DNA from: Zymomonas sp.
GTDB taxonomy: Bacteria; Pseudomonadota; Alphaproteobacteria; Sphingomonadales; Sphingomonadaceae
Reading direction: 5' to 3'
DNA: 6,561 nt
NCBI RefSeq assembly: GCF_020216885.1
Contig: NZ_JAIWON010000155.1
Coordinates: forward strand, 1 to 6,561
Numbering within the stretch: position 1 is the stretch's first letter; each line of letters opens with the position of its first letter. The position numbers and the translations under genes were made by a program. This document shows positions 1 to 5,504 of the stretch, in pieces. The notes beneath the pieces were generated by a model, which was not told where the DNA came from, searched no databases, and saw only the letters and a program-made list of their open reading frames with translations.

Positions 1-1055
1 ATGCCGTTGTTTCCTATACTTCTGGTAAGCCCGTTGTCCGCATTGGGCGGATTGCCGGTCAGTTTGCCAAGCCACGTTCTTCTAACATGGAAGAAAAAGA
101 GGGCGTTTCTCTGCCAAGCTATCGTGGCGATAACGTCAATGATATTTCTTTTACCGAAGAAGCGCGTCTGCCTGATCCCGATCGCCTTTTGACCGGACAT
201 GCCCAATCGGCCATCACCCTTAATTTGATCCGTGCCTATACCCAAGCCGGCGATGACAAATGGGAATATGCCTTTAACGGTCTGCATGACTTTGTGAATA
301 GCCGTGCATGGGCAGATGATTTATGGCGTGGTCTGGTCGCTGAAATGGGCGATGCTTTTCGTTTTGCCCAGAGCTGTGGCGGTTTTGGTAACGGATATGC
401 TGCCCCATGCTTTACCAGTCATGAAGCTTTGCATCTGCCTTATGAAGAAGCCATGGTGCGGAGCGATTGCGACTATGGATTGGATTATGCCACATCCGGT
501 CATTTCTTGTGGATTGGTGATCGCACGCGCTTTGAAGGTTCGGCTCATGTCGAATTTTTGCGCGGTGTTGATAACCCCATTGGTTTGAAATGTGGCCCCA
601 ATTTGGAAGCTGATGAGCTGTTGCGCTTGTTGGATGTCCTTGATCCGTCCCGTGAAGCCGGTCGTATCACCTTGATTACCCGTTATGGTGCTGACAAAAT
701 TGAAAAGCATCTGCCTACTTTGGTTCGGGCGGTTAAGGCCGAAGGTCGTCCTGTCGCATGGATTTGTGATCCGATGCATGGCAATGGCACAACCACCAGC
801 GAAGGTCAGAAAACCCGGCCATTCGAGCGCATCCTTGAAGAAGTTAAAGGCTTTTTTGCCGTTCATCAGGCAGAAGGCACCTATGCCGGTGGTATCCATC
901 TGGAAATGACAGGGCTGGATGTAACCGAATGCATCGGTGGCAGCGCTGGACTGAGCGAAGAAGACCTGAAGCGGCGTTATATGACGCATTGTGATCCGCG
1001 CTTAAGTCGCGATCAGGCTTTGGAAATGGCCTTTCAAGTTGCCGATTTGTTCTAG
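1..1055 (+). CDS. 3-deoxy-7-phosphoheptulonate (DAHP) synthase, class II, 5'-truncated
   Basis: This is the C-terminal part of the enzyme that condenses phosphoenolpyruvate with erythrose 4-phosphate, the first step of the cytosolic shikimate pathway to aromatic amino acids. The reading frame enters from the left edge (first whole codon at 3) and gives 350 residues before TAG at 1053-1055. Class II enzymes are usually about 450 residues, so roughly 100 N-terminal residues lie outside the window. Visible family motifs are KPVVRIGRIAGQFAKPRSS just after the edge, FTSHEALHLPYEEA, HFLWIGDRTR, HVEFLRG, CDPMHGN (765-785), GGIHLEMTG and THCDPRL near the end. By analogy with the Mycobacterium tuberculosis enzyme, the His of CDPMHGN, the Glu of HLEMTG and the Asp of HCDPRL are metal ligands. 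The fourth ligand, an N-terminal Cys, would lie upstream. The ATG at 87 is an internal methionine, not the start. The family call is very secure; the paralogue name is not, so no symbol is given. Confidence 0.95.
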   Translation, partial: AVVSYTSGKPVVRIGRIAGQFAKPRSSNMEEKEGVSLPSYRGDNVNDISFTEEARLPDPDRLLTGHAQSAITLNLIRAYTQAGDDKWEYAFNGLHDFVNSRAWADDLWRGLVAEMGDAFRFAQSCGGFGNGYAAPCFTSHEALHLPYEEAMVRSDCDYGLDYATSGHFLWIGDRTRFEGSAHVEFLRGVDNPIGLKCGPNLEADELLRLLDVLDPSREAGRITLITRYGADKIEKHLPTLVRAVKAEGRPVAWICDPMHGNGTTTSEGQKTRPFERILEEVKGFFAVHQAEGTYAGGIHLEMTGLDVTECIGGSAGLSEEDLKRRYMTHCDPRLSRDQALEMAFQVADLF

Positions 1056-1068
1056 GCGGCTTTTATAG

Positions 1069-1097
1069 TTGACGGGAAGGGCGGGGTGGACTATCCC
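1069..1097 (+). promoter_or_regulatory. probable promoter of the tRNA-Glu gene
   Basis: TTGACG (1069-1074) matches the -35 consensus at five of six positions. A weak -10, TATCCC (1092-1097), follows after exactly 17 bases. Initiation would fall near 1103-1105, a few bases before the mature tRNA 5' end at 1111. The segment between the -10 and the start is GC-rich, as in many stringently controlled stable-RNA promoters. A short inverted repeat (GCGGG 1081-1085, CCCGC 1095-1099) overlaps the -10. It has no T-run after it, so I do not call it a terminator for the upstream gene. Read-through from the DAHP synthase gene is also possible. Confidence 0.5.
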
Positions 1098-1110
1098 GCG
1101 CTTCTCTGCT

Positions 1111-1186
1111 GGTCCCTTCGTCTAGCGGTCTAGGACGTCGCCCTCTCACGGCGAAAACACGGGTTCGATTCCCGTAGGGATCACCA
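1111..1186 (+). tRNA. tRNA-Glu (anticodon CTC), CCA encoded
   Basis: A full cloverleaf can be folded by hand. The acceptor stem pairs 1111-1117 (GGTCCCT) with 1176-1182 (AGGGATC) with one G-T pair. The D arm lies at 1120-1136. The anticodon stem pairs 1138-1142 with 1150-1154 perfectly, around the loop CTCTCAC. The variable loop has four bases. The T stem pairs 1159-1163 (ACGGG) with 1171-1175 (CCCGT) around TTCGATT. The discriminator is A1183 and CCA is encoded at 1184-1186. The anticodon 1145-1147 is CTC, which reads GAG (glutamate). The overall sequence closely resembles bacterial tRNA-Glu, including the CTTCGTCTAG start and the four-base variable loop. It is the only RNA gene I see. No copy of its 3' end occurs elsewhere in the window, so there is no sign of an integrated element using it as an attachment site. 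Confidence 0.97.
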
Positions 1187-1451
1187 TTTTACCTATTTTA
1201 GTCATTTATTTTAGTAATATATAAACATTAAAATGGATTTTTAGGTTTTAAAATTTTATTTGAAATTTTAAAATTGATAATTATAATTCCTCTCCCTGAT
1301 TTTTGATTTCTTTATTTTTTTCCAATTTTTATTAACTTTAAAAACAACTTTTTTTTCAAAAAAAATATTTTACTTCAATCTATTGCATAGAATAATATCG
1401 TTTTTTGTTGTTTTATAATTTTTTAGCATTTCTCTTCAAAACACCCCTTAA
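1187..1451. other. very AT-rich intergenic stretch with A/T tracts, no gene seen
   Basis: No open frame of useful length with a ribosome site is visible on either strand. The stretch is strongly AT-rich and full of phased-looking A and T tracts, for example T8-C-A8 at 1349-1365 and the T-rich block 1401-1424. An isolated perfect TATAAT occurs at 1414-1419, but no acceptable -35 lies 16-19 bases before it. No GC-rich hairpin with a T-run follows the tRNA. Together with the next 200 bases this region separates the tRNA from the receptor gene and may supply curved DNA or UP-element-like sequence to the Fur-controlled promoter. Confidence 0.6.
1246..1273. repeat. 11-bp perfect inverted repeat, A/T only
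   Basis: TTTTAAAATTT (1246-1256) is exactly inverted as AAATTTTAAAA (1263-1273) with a six-base spacer. It lies 60 bases after the tRNA. As RNA it would be a weak all-A-U hairpin and might serve as a late 3' end for the tRNA transcript. As DNA it could be a protein site. In sequence this AT-rich, chance origin is a real possibility. Confidence 0.4.
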
Positions 1452-1478
1452 ATTTGATATTGATTTTCAATATCAAAT
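1452..1478 (+). promoter_or_regulatory. Fur box (iron-responsive operator) upstream of the receptor gene
   Basis: ATTTGATATTGA (1452-1463) is perfectly inverted as TCAATATCAAAT (1467-1478) around TTT. The central 19 bases, GATATTGATTTTCAATATC (1456-1474), match the classical Fur consensus GATAATGATAATCATTATC at 15 of 19 positions, and the flanking T and A extend the match to 17 of 21. The site overlaps the -35 of the best promoter here, the usual geometry for Fur repression when iron is plentiful. It fits the TonB-dependent siderophore-type receptor that follows. A Zur or Irr site is less likely, because the half-sites and centre fit Fur better. Confidence 0.8.
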
Positions 1479-1488
1479 GTTAGATAAT
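1460..1488 (+). promoter_or_regulatory. promoter of the leader ORF / TonB-dependent receptor
   Basis: The -35 is TTGATT (1460-1465), inside the Fur operator. The -10 is GATAAT (1483-1488), five of six to consensus, with an ideal 17-base spacer. Transcription would begin near 1494-1496, leaving about 100 untranslated bases before the leader ORF at 1596. A second perfect TATAAT at 1569-1574 has no good -35 at proper spacing and would start almost on the leader's ribosome site, so it is the weaker candidate. Confidence 0.6.
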
Positions 1489-1581
1489 AAATTATTCTTG
1501 TTACTTAATGTTGTTTAGTGCTGTTATAAATGGTTATTGTTGGGTGGGATTGTGTATTTGTATTTCAATATAATACATTTT

Positions 1582-1589
1582 TAAGGGGG
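1582..1589 (+). promoter_or_regulatory. strong Shine-Dalgarno of the 18-codon leader ORF
   Basis: TAAGGGGG pairs with the 16S 3' end over eight bases with a single G-U pair, and is followed by six bases and ATG at 1596. It is a stronger ribosome site than the one in front of the receptor itself (AAAGG). This is the main reason for believing that the short ORF is translated. Confidence 0.65.
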
Positions 1590-1595
1590 AATCTT

Positions 1596-1652
1596 ATGTC
1601 TATCAAAAATACTCTGCGATCGTCTAAAAATTTTATAAACCTTTCATTGTAA
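1596..1652 (+). CDS. 18-codon leader peptide (uORF) ahead of the TonB-dependent receptor
   Basis: This short ORF encodes MSIKNTLRSSKNFINLSL and ends in TAA at 1650-1652. It has a strong, well-spaced ribosome site at 1582-1589. Its stop overlaps the first bases of the receptor's Shine-Dalgarno (AAAGG, 1651-1655), and the receptor ATG follows 11 bases after the stop, in a different frame. Its last four sense codons and its stop run through the hairpin 1637-1658 that holds the receptor's ribosome site. Four of the 18 residues are serine and three asparagine, but there is no run of one codon of the amino-acid-attenuator kind. The likely role is in cis: translation opens the hairpin and couples receptor synthesis to leader translation. 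Alternatively, a -1 shift at 1628-1634 would join it to the receptor frame. I know of no named family for it. Coding is inferred from the ribosome site and placement only. Confidence 0.55.
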   Translation: MSIKNTLRSSKNFINLSL

Positions 1653-1658
1653 AGGTTT
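1637..1658 (+). promoter_or_regulatory. hairpin masking the receptor Shine-Dalgarno, overlapping the leader stop
   Basis: AAACCTTT (1637-1644) is perfectly complementary to AAAGGTTT (1651-1658) with the six-base loop CATTGT. The 3' arm contains the AAAGG that serves the receptor ATG at 1664. The leader stop TAA (1650-1652) spans the loop-stem junction. A ribosome finishing the leader would cover and melt this stem, so the structure looks like a coupling switch. The stem is mostly A-U with two G-C pairs, so it would be only moderately stable. The short T-run after it makes an intrinsic terminator a weaker alternative. Confidence 0.6.
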
Positions 1659-1663
1659 TGTCT

Positions 1664-4027
1664 ATGCAGTCATATCGCCAGCGTCCTTATGCTTTTTTGC
1701 GGCGCAATATCCGTTGGGTATTGCCTTGTTTTTGTTTGAGTGTGTTGCCCACGGCGGCTTTCTCTGAAGCGGCACTGCCTTTTCAAGAAAATGCCGAACA
1801 TGAGAATGCAGATTCTAAGGCTTTTTCTGGCAGGCATCATCATCGCGGTTATCATGGCCATGAACAATCCGATCAGCAACAATCTGACCATGAAGGCCGT
1901 CATCATGATCATCATGGACGCCGAAATATGTCTGATGATGATAGCTTGTCTATTCGTGATTTGATCGTCGAAGCCGATCGTCCCAAAGCGACCACCGATG
2001 GCAGTAATAGTTATGCCGTAAAAGGGGTTACTATCGGTAAGCGGATTCAGCGGTTGGAGGATATTCCTCAGTCTGTTTCTGTTATGACCAAGCAACAGAT
2101 GCTGGATCAGAATCTGAATACGGTTAACGATGCTTTGAATCAGGTTCCTGGGGTCACGGTTAATAATTATGGTGACGGCACATCGGGATTTATGTCTCGT
2201 GGTTACGGCATGAATACCCAATTTGATAGTATTCCGTCCTTTGGTGGAACGTCTTTTGCGCAGCAATTCGATTTAAGCATTTATGATCGAATAGAAACTA
2301 TTCGAGGCCCTGATGGTATTTTCCAAGGGGGTGGTTCCCCCGGCGGTGTCATCAATATGGTTCACAAGCGGCCTTTGAGTAAATTCCATGTCGAGACAGG
2401 GGGCTCGGTAGGGTCTTGGAATAACCTTCATGGCTATTTTGATGTGACGGGCCCCTTGAATAAATCCGGCACGATCAATGGTCGTATTGTCATGGCAGGC
2501 ACTAGTCAGGATTATTATTATAAACCCGGTCATGACCAGCGTTGGACGGGATATGGTGCCATTGATTTTCATTTCGACTATAAAACAACTTTGACCCTGA
2601 CAGCGGCAGGGCAAAAAAATAAGACGACCCGTTTTATGGGTTTGCCACGCGCTAGCGATGGTTCTGATCTTAATTTGCCTGTTTCAAGCTATGTCGGTGC
2701 CAGTTGGAACAAAAGCCAGTCCCCAATGTATGAATTGTCTGCCGATTTCGAGCGTCATCTTGGAAAAGGCTGGCAGGTTCGTTTGGCCGGACGGCATCGC
2801 TATACCAATTCTTCACAAGTTTATAGCTTGGTTAGCAAAATCAATACCAAGACGATGAAAGGTAATTTTTCTTTATATAATGCGGTTGATAAAGAAAGAT
2901 ATGATGACGTCGATTTATATGTAACGGGCCCTGTTCATTTGTTTAACCGCAAGCATATCTTCTTGGTTGGGGCTAACTATAGCTATAACCTTGAAAGAGA
3001 TGGCAGTGCTTCTGCGACCTATAGCAAATATCCTCAGTTAACTAATCAGGATATCTTTAATCCAGTTTTGCCTGAATCTTTGCTGTCAGGAGATTTGACT
3101 ACTTATTATAGAGAGCCCTCTGTTCAAAAAGGTTTATATGCGTCTGCCCAGATTGAAGTAATTAAGCCTGTTCAAATTTTGTTGGGCGGAAGATTGAGCA
3201 GCTATACCTATAAGCTGAAAAATTTGATCGCTGGCACGCCTACCAAAACCCAGCAGCATGTCGGCAATCATTTGACGCCTTATGCCGGTGTTGTCTGGCA
3301 TATGACGAAAAATTTGACGAGCTACTTTAGCTATACGGATATTTTTTCGCCTCAAGGCGGTTACACGGAATCTGGTGACCGAATAAAGCCGTTACAGGGA
3401 CAGCAAATGGAAGCCGGTATCAAGGGGGCATGGTTCCATGAAAAACTCCATGCCAGTTTTGCGGCTTATCGTATTATGCAGCATAATTTAGCGCGGGCTA
3501 CCCAAGATGGCCGGATGGATTGTGGCCCTTCGCAGACTTCGACTTGTTATGAAGCAGCGGGTCTGGTGCGAAGCCAAGGTTTTGATGCCGAAATTATCGG
3601 ACAGCCGATGAAAGGCCTCGATATCAATTTTGGCTATACCTATAACGATAACCGCCTTATGAAAGCGGTAAGCAGTAGCGTGCCGGTGGGTTCCCGTTAT
3701 ACATCCAATACGCCCGCCCATTTGTTTAAATTATGGACACATTACCGTTTTGCTTTGGGGAAATCTTCCGACAAAAATATTTTAAGTTTTGGCGGTGGCC
3801 TTAATGCCCAAACTTCAACCTTTGGCACGACCCGAACGGTTACCCAGCCCGGTTATATCATCGGATCCGCTCAAATCGGTTACCAGCTTAGCCCGAAATT
3901 CGAAATTTCGGTGACGGTCAATAATTTGAGCGATACCCGCTATTATTCCCGTTTGGGTAATGTGAATTATTATAACTATTATGGCACACCGAGAAGTTTC
4001 ATGTTCTCGGTTCATAATTCTTTCTAG
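1664..4027 (+). CDS. TonB-dependent siderophore-type outer-membrane receptor with His-rich N-terminal segment
   Basis: This is a 787-residue outer-membrane receptor that would import a ferric siderophore or similar metal complex using TonB energy. I chose ATG 1664 because AAAGG (1651-1655) lies eight bases before it; a TTG at 1658 is only two bases from that site. A Sec signal peptide (RRNIRW, then a hydrophobic stretch to about residue 33) probably ends near SEA36. Residues 58-84 contain ten histidines, an unusual insertion before the TonB-box-like DLIVEA (99-104). The plug spans about 115-235, with VKGVTIGKR, EDIPQSVSVM, VPGVTV, RIETIRGPDGI and GGSPGGVINMV typical of the siderophore receptor family. 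The 22-strand barrel fills the rest and ends in the aromatic-rich FMFSVHNSF with terminal Phe. Cys620 and Cys628 could form a surface-loop disulphide. The Fur box upstream argues for iron. The substrate cannot be read from sequence, and the His-rich part leaves zinc, nickel or haem open. Confidence 0.93.
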   Translation: MQSYRQRPYAFLRRNIRWVLPCFCLSVLPTAAFSEAALPFQENAEHENADSKAFSGRHHHRGYHGHEQSDQQQSDHEGRHHDHHGRRNMSDDDSLSIRDLIVEADRPKATTDGSNSYAVKGVTIGKRIQRLEDIPQSVSVMTKQQMLDQNLNTVNDALNQVPGVTVNNYGDGTSGFMSRGYGMNTQFDSIPSFGGTSFAQQFDLSIYDRIETIRGPDGIFQGGGSPGGVINMVHKRPLSKFHVETGGSVGSWNNLHGYFDVTGPLNKSGTINGRIVMAGTSQDYYYKPGHDQRWTGYGAIDFHFDYKTTLTLTAAGQKNKTTRFMGLPRASDGSDLNLPVSSYVGASWNKSQSPMYELSADFERHLGKGWQVRLAGRHRYTNSSQVYSLVSKINTKTMKGNFSLYNAVDKERYDDVDLYVTGPVHLFNRKHIFLVGANYSYNLERDGSASATYSKYPQLTNQDIFNPVLPESLLSGDLTTYYREPSVQKGLYASAQIEVIKPVQILLGGRLSSYTYKLKNLIAGTPTKTQQHVGNHLTPYAGVVWHMTKNLTSYFSYTDIFSPQGGYTESGDRIKPLQGQQMEAGIKGAWFHEKLHASFAAYRIMQHNLARATQDGRMDCGPSQTSTCYEAAGLVRSQGFDAEIIGQPMKGLDINFGYTYNDNRLMKAVSSSVPVGSRYTSNTPAHLFKLWTHYRFALGKSSDKNILSFGGGLNAQTSTFGTTRTVTQPGYIIGSAQIGYQLSPKFEISVTVNNLSDTRYYSRLGNVNYYNYYGTPRSFMFSVHNSF

Positions 4028-4036
4028 GCTTTTACA

Positions 4037-4075
4037 AAGGAGGAATAGCCCTTTAACAGAGGGCTAATCCTCCTT
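4037..4075. terminator. bidirectional hairpin between the convergent receptor and sdaA genes
   Basis: AAGGAGGA (4037-4044) pairs with TCCTCCTT (4068-4075) and TAGCCCT (4046-4052) pairs with AGGGCTA (4060-4066), with one A-A mismatch and a seven-base loop. That gives 15 pairs in either direction. It starts nine bases after the receptor stop. It also contains the last codons of sdaA, with the sdaA stop (4053-4055) in the loop. T-runs after the stem are short on both sides, so it may protect 3' ends or terminate only partly. Its AAGGAGGA is a perfect ribosome-site look-alike but no start codon follows. Confidence 0.65.
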
Positions 4076-5414
4076 GTGAGGTTTCCTTGTAATTAGCATT
4101 CATATCAAGTCCGGTTCGGAGCATTGTCTCAATAACCTGATCGAGGCTGACGCGATGATTACCGTCCCCAATCATCGCCAAGCGTGCTGCTTCGATTGCC
4201 TTGATTGAGCCAACCGCATTCCGTTCAATGCAAGGCACCTGCACTAATCCTCCAATAGGATCACAGGTTAAGCCGAGATTATGTTCCATGCCAATTTCGG
4301 CGGCATTTTCTATCTGGCGAGGGGATGCATCCAAGGCAGCGGCAAAACCAGCGGCGGCCATTGAACAAGCGACCCCGACTTCCCCCTGACATCCGACTTC
4401 TGCACCGGAAATAGAAGCGTTTTCTTTGAATAACGCGCCAATAGCGGTTGCGGTTAGCAGAAAATTCTCGATGCCTTTTGTGAGATCGCCTTGGATGAAA
4501 CGGCGATAATAACGCAAAACAGCGGGAATGATGCCCGCTGCTCCGTTGGTTGGTGCGGTAACAATTCGACCACCCGAAGCATTTTCTTCATTAACAGCTA
4601 AAGCCCAAAGATTGATCCAATCCAAGGCAGCTAGAGGGTCAATGGCGCGATCGCTATGAATAGCTTTTAATCGAGCATAAAGGGCAGGGGCGCGTCGTCT
4701 GACCCGCAAACCGCCTGGCAGAACGCCGGTTTCACTCATCCCGCGTTCGATGCATTCTTCCATAGTTTGAGCAATTCGTTCAATGCCTTGCGTTAATTCT
4801 TGTTCGCTGAGGCTTGCCAATTCATTCTGTCGTTGGATATCGGCAATAGAAAGCCCTGTCTCGATAGCGATTTCTAGTAAGTCCCGCGCGGAATGATAAG
4901 GATAGGGGATATCTTCATCTTGTAGTTGTGGCGGCAATTTTGCGCCCTCTTCTGGGGCGCGTTCGACAATAGTCCCCCCCCCGATAGAATAGGCTGTGTT
5001 TTCAAGGAGAATGTGGTTTTTATGGTTATAGGCGACGAAATGCATCGCATTGGAATGAAAGGATAATCGTTTTTTCTTTTCCCAAAGGATGTCTTTTTCA
5101 GGGTCAAAGGGAATGATGTCTCCATTTGCAAAATGGAGGGATTTTTCCTGTTGAATACGGCTGATAATCGGTTCGATATCGTCGACATTGACTTGATCCG
5201 GTCTTTCACCAGATAGACCCAATAAAATCGCGCGATCGGTTGCATGGCCGCGTCCGGTCAGCGCCAAGGAACCAAAAAGGGTGACCACAATCCGGCTTAC
5301 CTGTTTTTTGTCCAGTGCTTGAATGAAATCGGCGGCGGCAATCATGGGCCCCATCGTGTGAGAGGATGAAGGCCCCATGCCTATTTTGAACAATTCGAAA
5401 ACACTGCTAACCAT
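4053..5414 (-). CDS. sdaA: L-serine ammonia-lyase (L-serine dehydratase), single-chain iron-sulfur type
   Basis: This cytosolic enzyme converts L-serine to pyruvate and ammonia using a [4Fe-4S] cluster rather than pyridoxal phosphate. At 453 residues it matches the usual length of about 455. The N-terminal beta domain (about 1-155) shows GMGPSSSHT (12-20) and YSIGGGTIV (142-150). The alpha domain (about 180-450) shows [14 protein letters not shown] (286-299), [16 protein letters not shown] and [19 protein letters not shown]. Cys342, Cys384 and Cys395 are the expected cluster ligands. The chain ends exactly in Cys453, equivalent to the tail-in-mouth Cys that caps the catalytic iron in the Legionella enzyme. 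The ATG at 5414 has AGGAG five bases upstream (5420-5424). The gene converges on the receptor gene and lies 90 bases downstream of an RpiR-type regulator on the same strand, a plausible control partner. Gly145-147 are encoded by nine consecutive G bases, a possible slippage site. Confidence 0.96.
   Translation of the reverse strand: MVSSVFELFKIGMGPSSSHTMGPMIAAADFIQALDKKQVSRIVVTLFGSLALTGRGHATDRAILLGLSGERPDQVNVDDIEPIISRIQQEKSLHFANGDIIPFDPEKDILWEKKKRLSFHSNAMHFVAYNHKNHILLENTAYSIGGGTIVERAPEEGAKLPPQLQDEDIPYPYHSARDLLEIAIETGLSIADIQRQNELASLSEQELTQGIERIAQTMEECIERGMSETGVLPGGLRVRRRAPALYARLKAIHSDRAIDPLAALDWINLWALAVNEENASGGRIVTAPTNGAAGIIPAVLRYYRRFIQGDLTKGIENFLLTATAIGALFKENASISGAEVGCQGEVGVACSMAAAGFAAALDASPRQIENAAEIGMEHNLGLTCDPIGGLVQVPCIERNAVGSIKAIEAARLAMIGDGNHRVSLDQVIETMLRTGLDMNANYKETSQGGLALC
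4974..4982 (-). repeat. run of nine G in the sdaA coding strand
   Basis: Nine C on the + strand are GGG GGG GGG on the sdaA strand and encode Gly145-147 of the conserved SIGGG motif. Three GGG codons in a row are striking in a genome of moderate GC, since any glycine codon would serve. Loss of one G would put translation into a frame that runs about 33 further codons and stops at 4874, giving a dead product of about 180 residues. Confidence 0.6.
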
Positions 5415-5416
5415 AT

Positions 5417-5441
5417 TATCTCCTATTAAGAATAGGTAATA
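5417..5441 (-). promoter_or_regulatory. hairpin over the sdaA ribosome-binding site (or DNA operator)
   Basis: On the minus strand CCTATT (5431-5436) and AATAGG (5422-5427) form a perfect six-pair stem with a three-base loop. Beyond an A-A mismatch the pairing resumes with one G-U and three A-U pairs (out to 5417 and 5441). The 3' arm contains most of the AGGAG (5420-5424) that serves the sdaA ATG. It could hide the ribosome site in RNA. As a dyad 8 bases upstream of the start codon it could instead be a repressor site. The stem is A-U rich, so the effect may be modest. Confidence 0.4.
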
Positions 5442-5456
5442 GATAAATTAGGATGA

Positions 5457-5486
5457 AATAAAGCAGGTTTTTTAAAACTTTATCAA
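5457..5486 (-). promoter_or_regulatory. possible sdaA promoter in the gap after the regulator gene
   Basis: On the minus strand, TTGATA (5481-5486; five of six to the -35 consensus) is followed after 18 bases by TTTATT (5457-5462; four of six to the -10). Initiation near 5450 would leave a leader of about 35 bases before the ATG. The same gap holds an eight-base T-run on this strand (5485-5492) and an imperfect inverted repeat (CAGG plus T-run at 5464-5473, A-run plus CCTG at 5485-5499), but no convincing GC-rich terminator for the regulator. sdaA may therefore also be read from the regulator's transcript. Confidence 0.35.
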
Positions 5487-5504
5487 AAAAAAGAGCCTGT
5501 GAAT

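Noticed and set aside
1..192. ATG-initiated 63-codon frame at the left edge
   Set aside because: It overlaps, out of frame, the clearly conserved KPVVRIGRIAGQFAKPRSS region of DAHP synthase. It has no ribosome site in view and is a shadow.
321..989. 222-codon minus-strand frame opposite DAHP synthase
   Set aside because: Its sequence is the antisense of a highly conserved enzyme and shows no family features of its own; long antisense frames are common in this codon usage.
1111..1186. tRNA-Glu as attachment site of an integrated element
   Set aside because: No integrase gene and no repeat of the tRNA 3' end in the window; the downstream genes look like ordinary chromosomal genes.
1569..1574. 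Perfect TATAAT as the main receptor promoter
   Set aside because: No -35-like hexamer lies 16-19 bases upstream, and initiation near 1581 would leave almost no room before the leader's ribosome site. The Fur-overlapping promoter at 1460-1488 is better spaced.
1723..1737. Possible lipoprotein signal (VLPCFC) in the receptor signal peptide
   Set aside because: It lacks a proper lipobox (L-A/S-G/A-C), and TonB-dependent receptors are normally cleaved by signal peptidase I, for which SEA36 fits.
1670..2266. 198-codon minus-strand frame opposite the receptor N-terminus
   Set aside because: The met/ile/arg-rich translation follows from antisense reading of the His-rich and plug coding sequence. 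No ribosome site or recognisable domain.
4036..4044. AAAGGAGGA on the + strand as a ribosome site for a gene after the receptor
   Set aside because: No ATG, GTG or TTG follows at suitable spacing, and the bases are explained as one arm of the convergent terminator hairpin.
4874..5245. 123-codon minus-strand frame inside sdaA
   Set aside because: It is the +1 shadow of sdaA. It matters only as the frame entered if the G9 tract lost one base.
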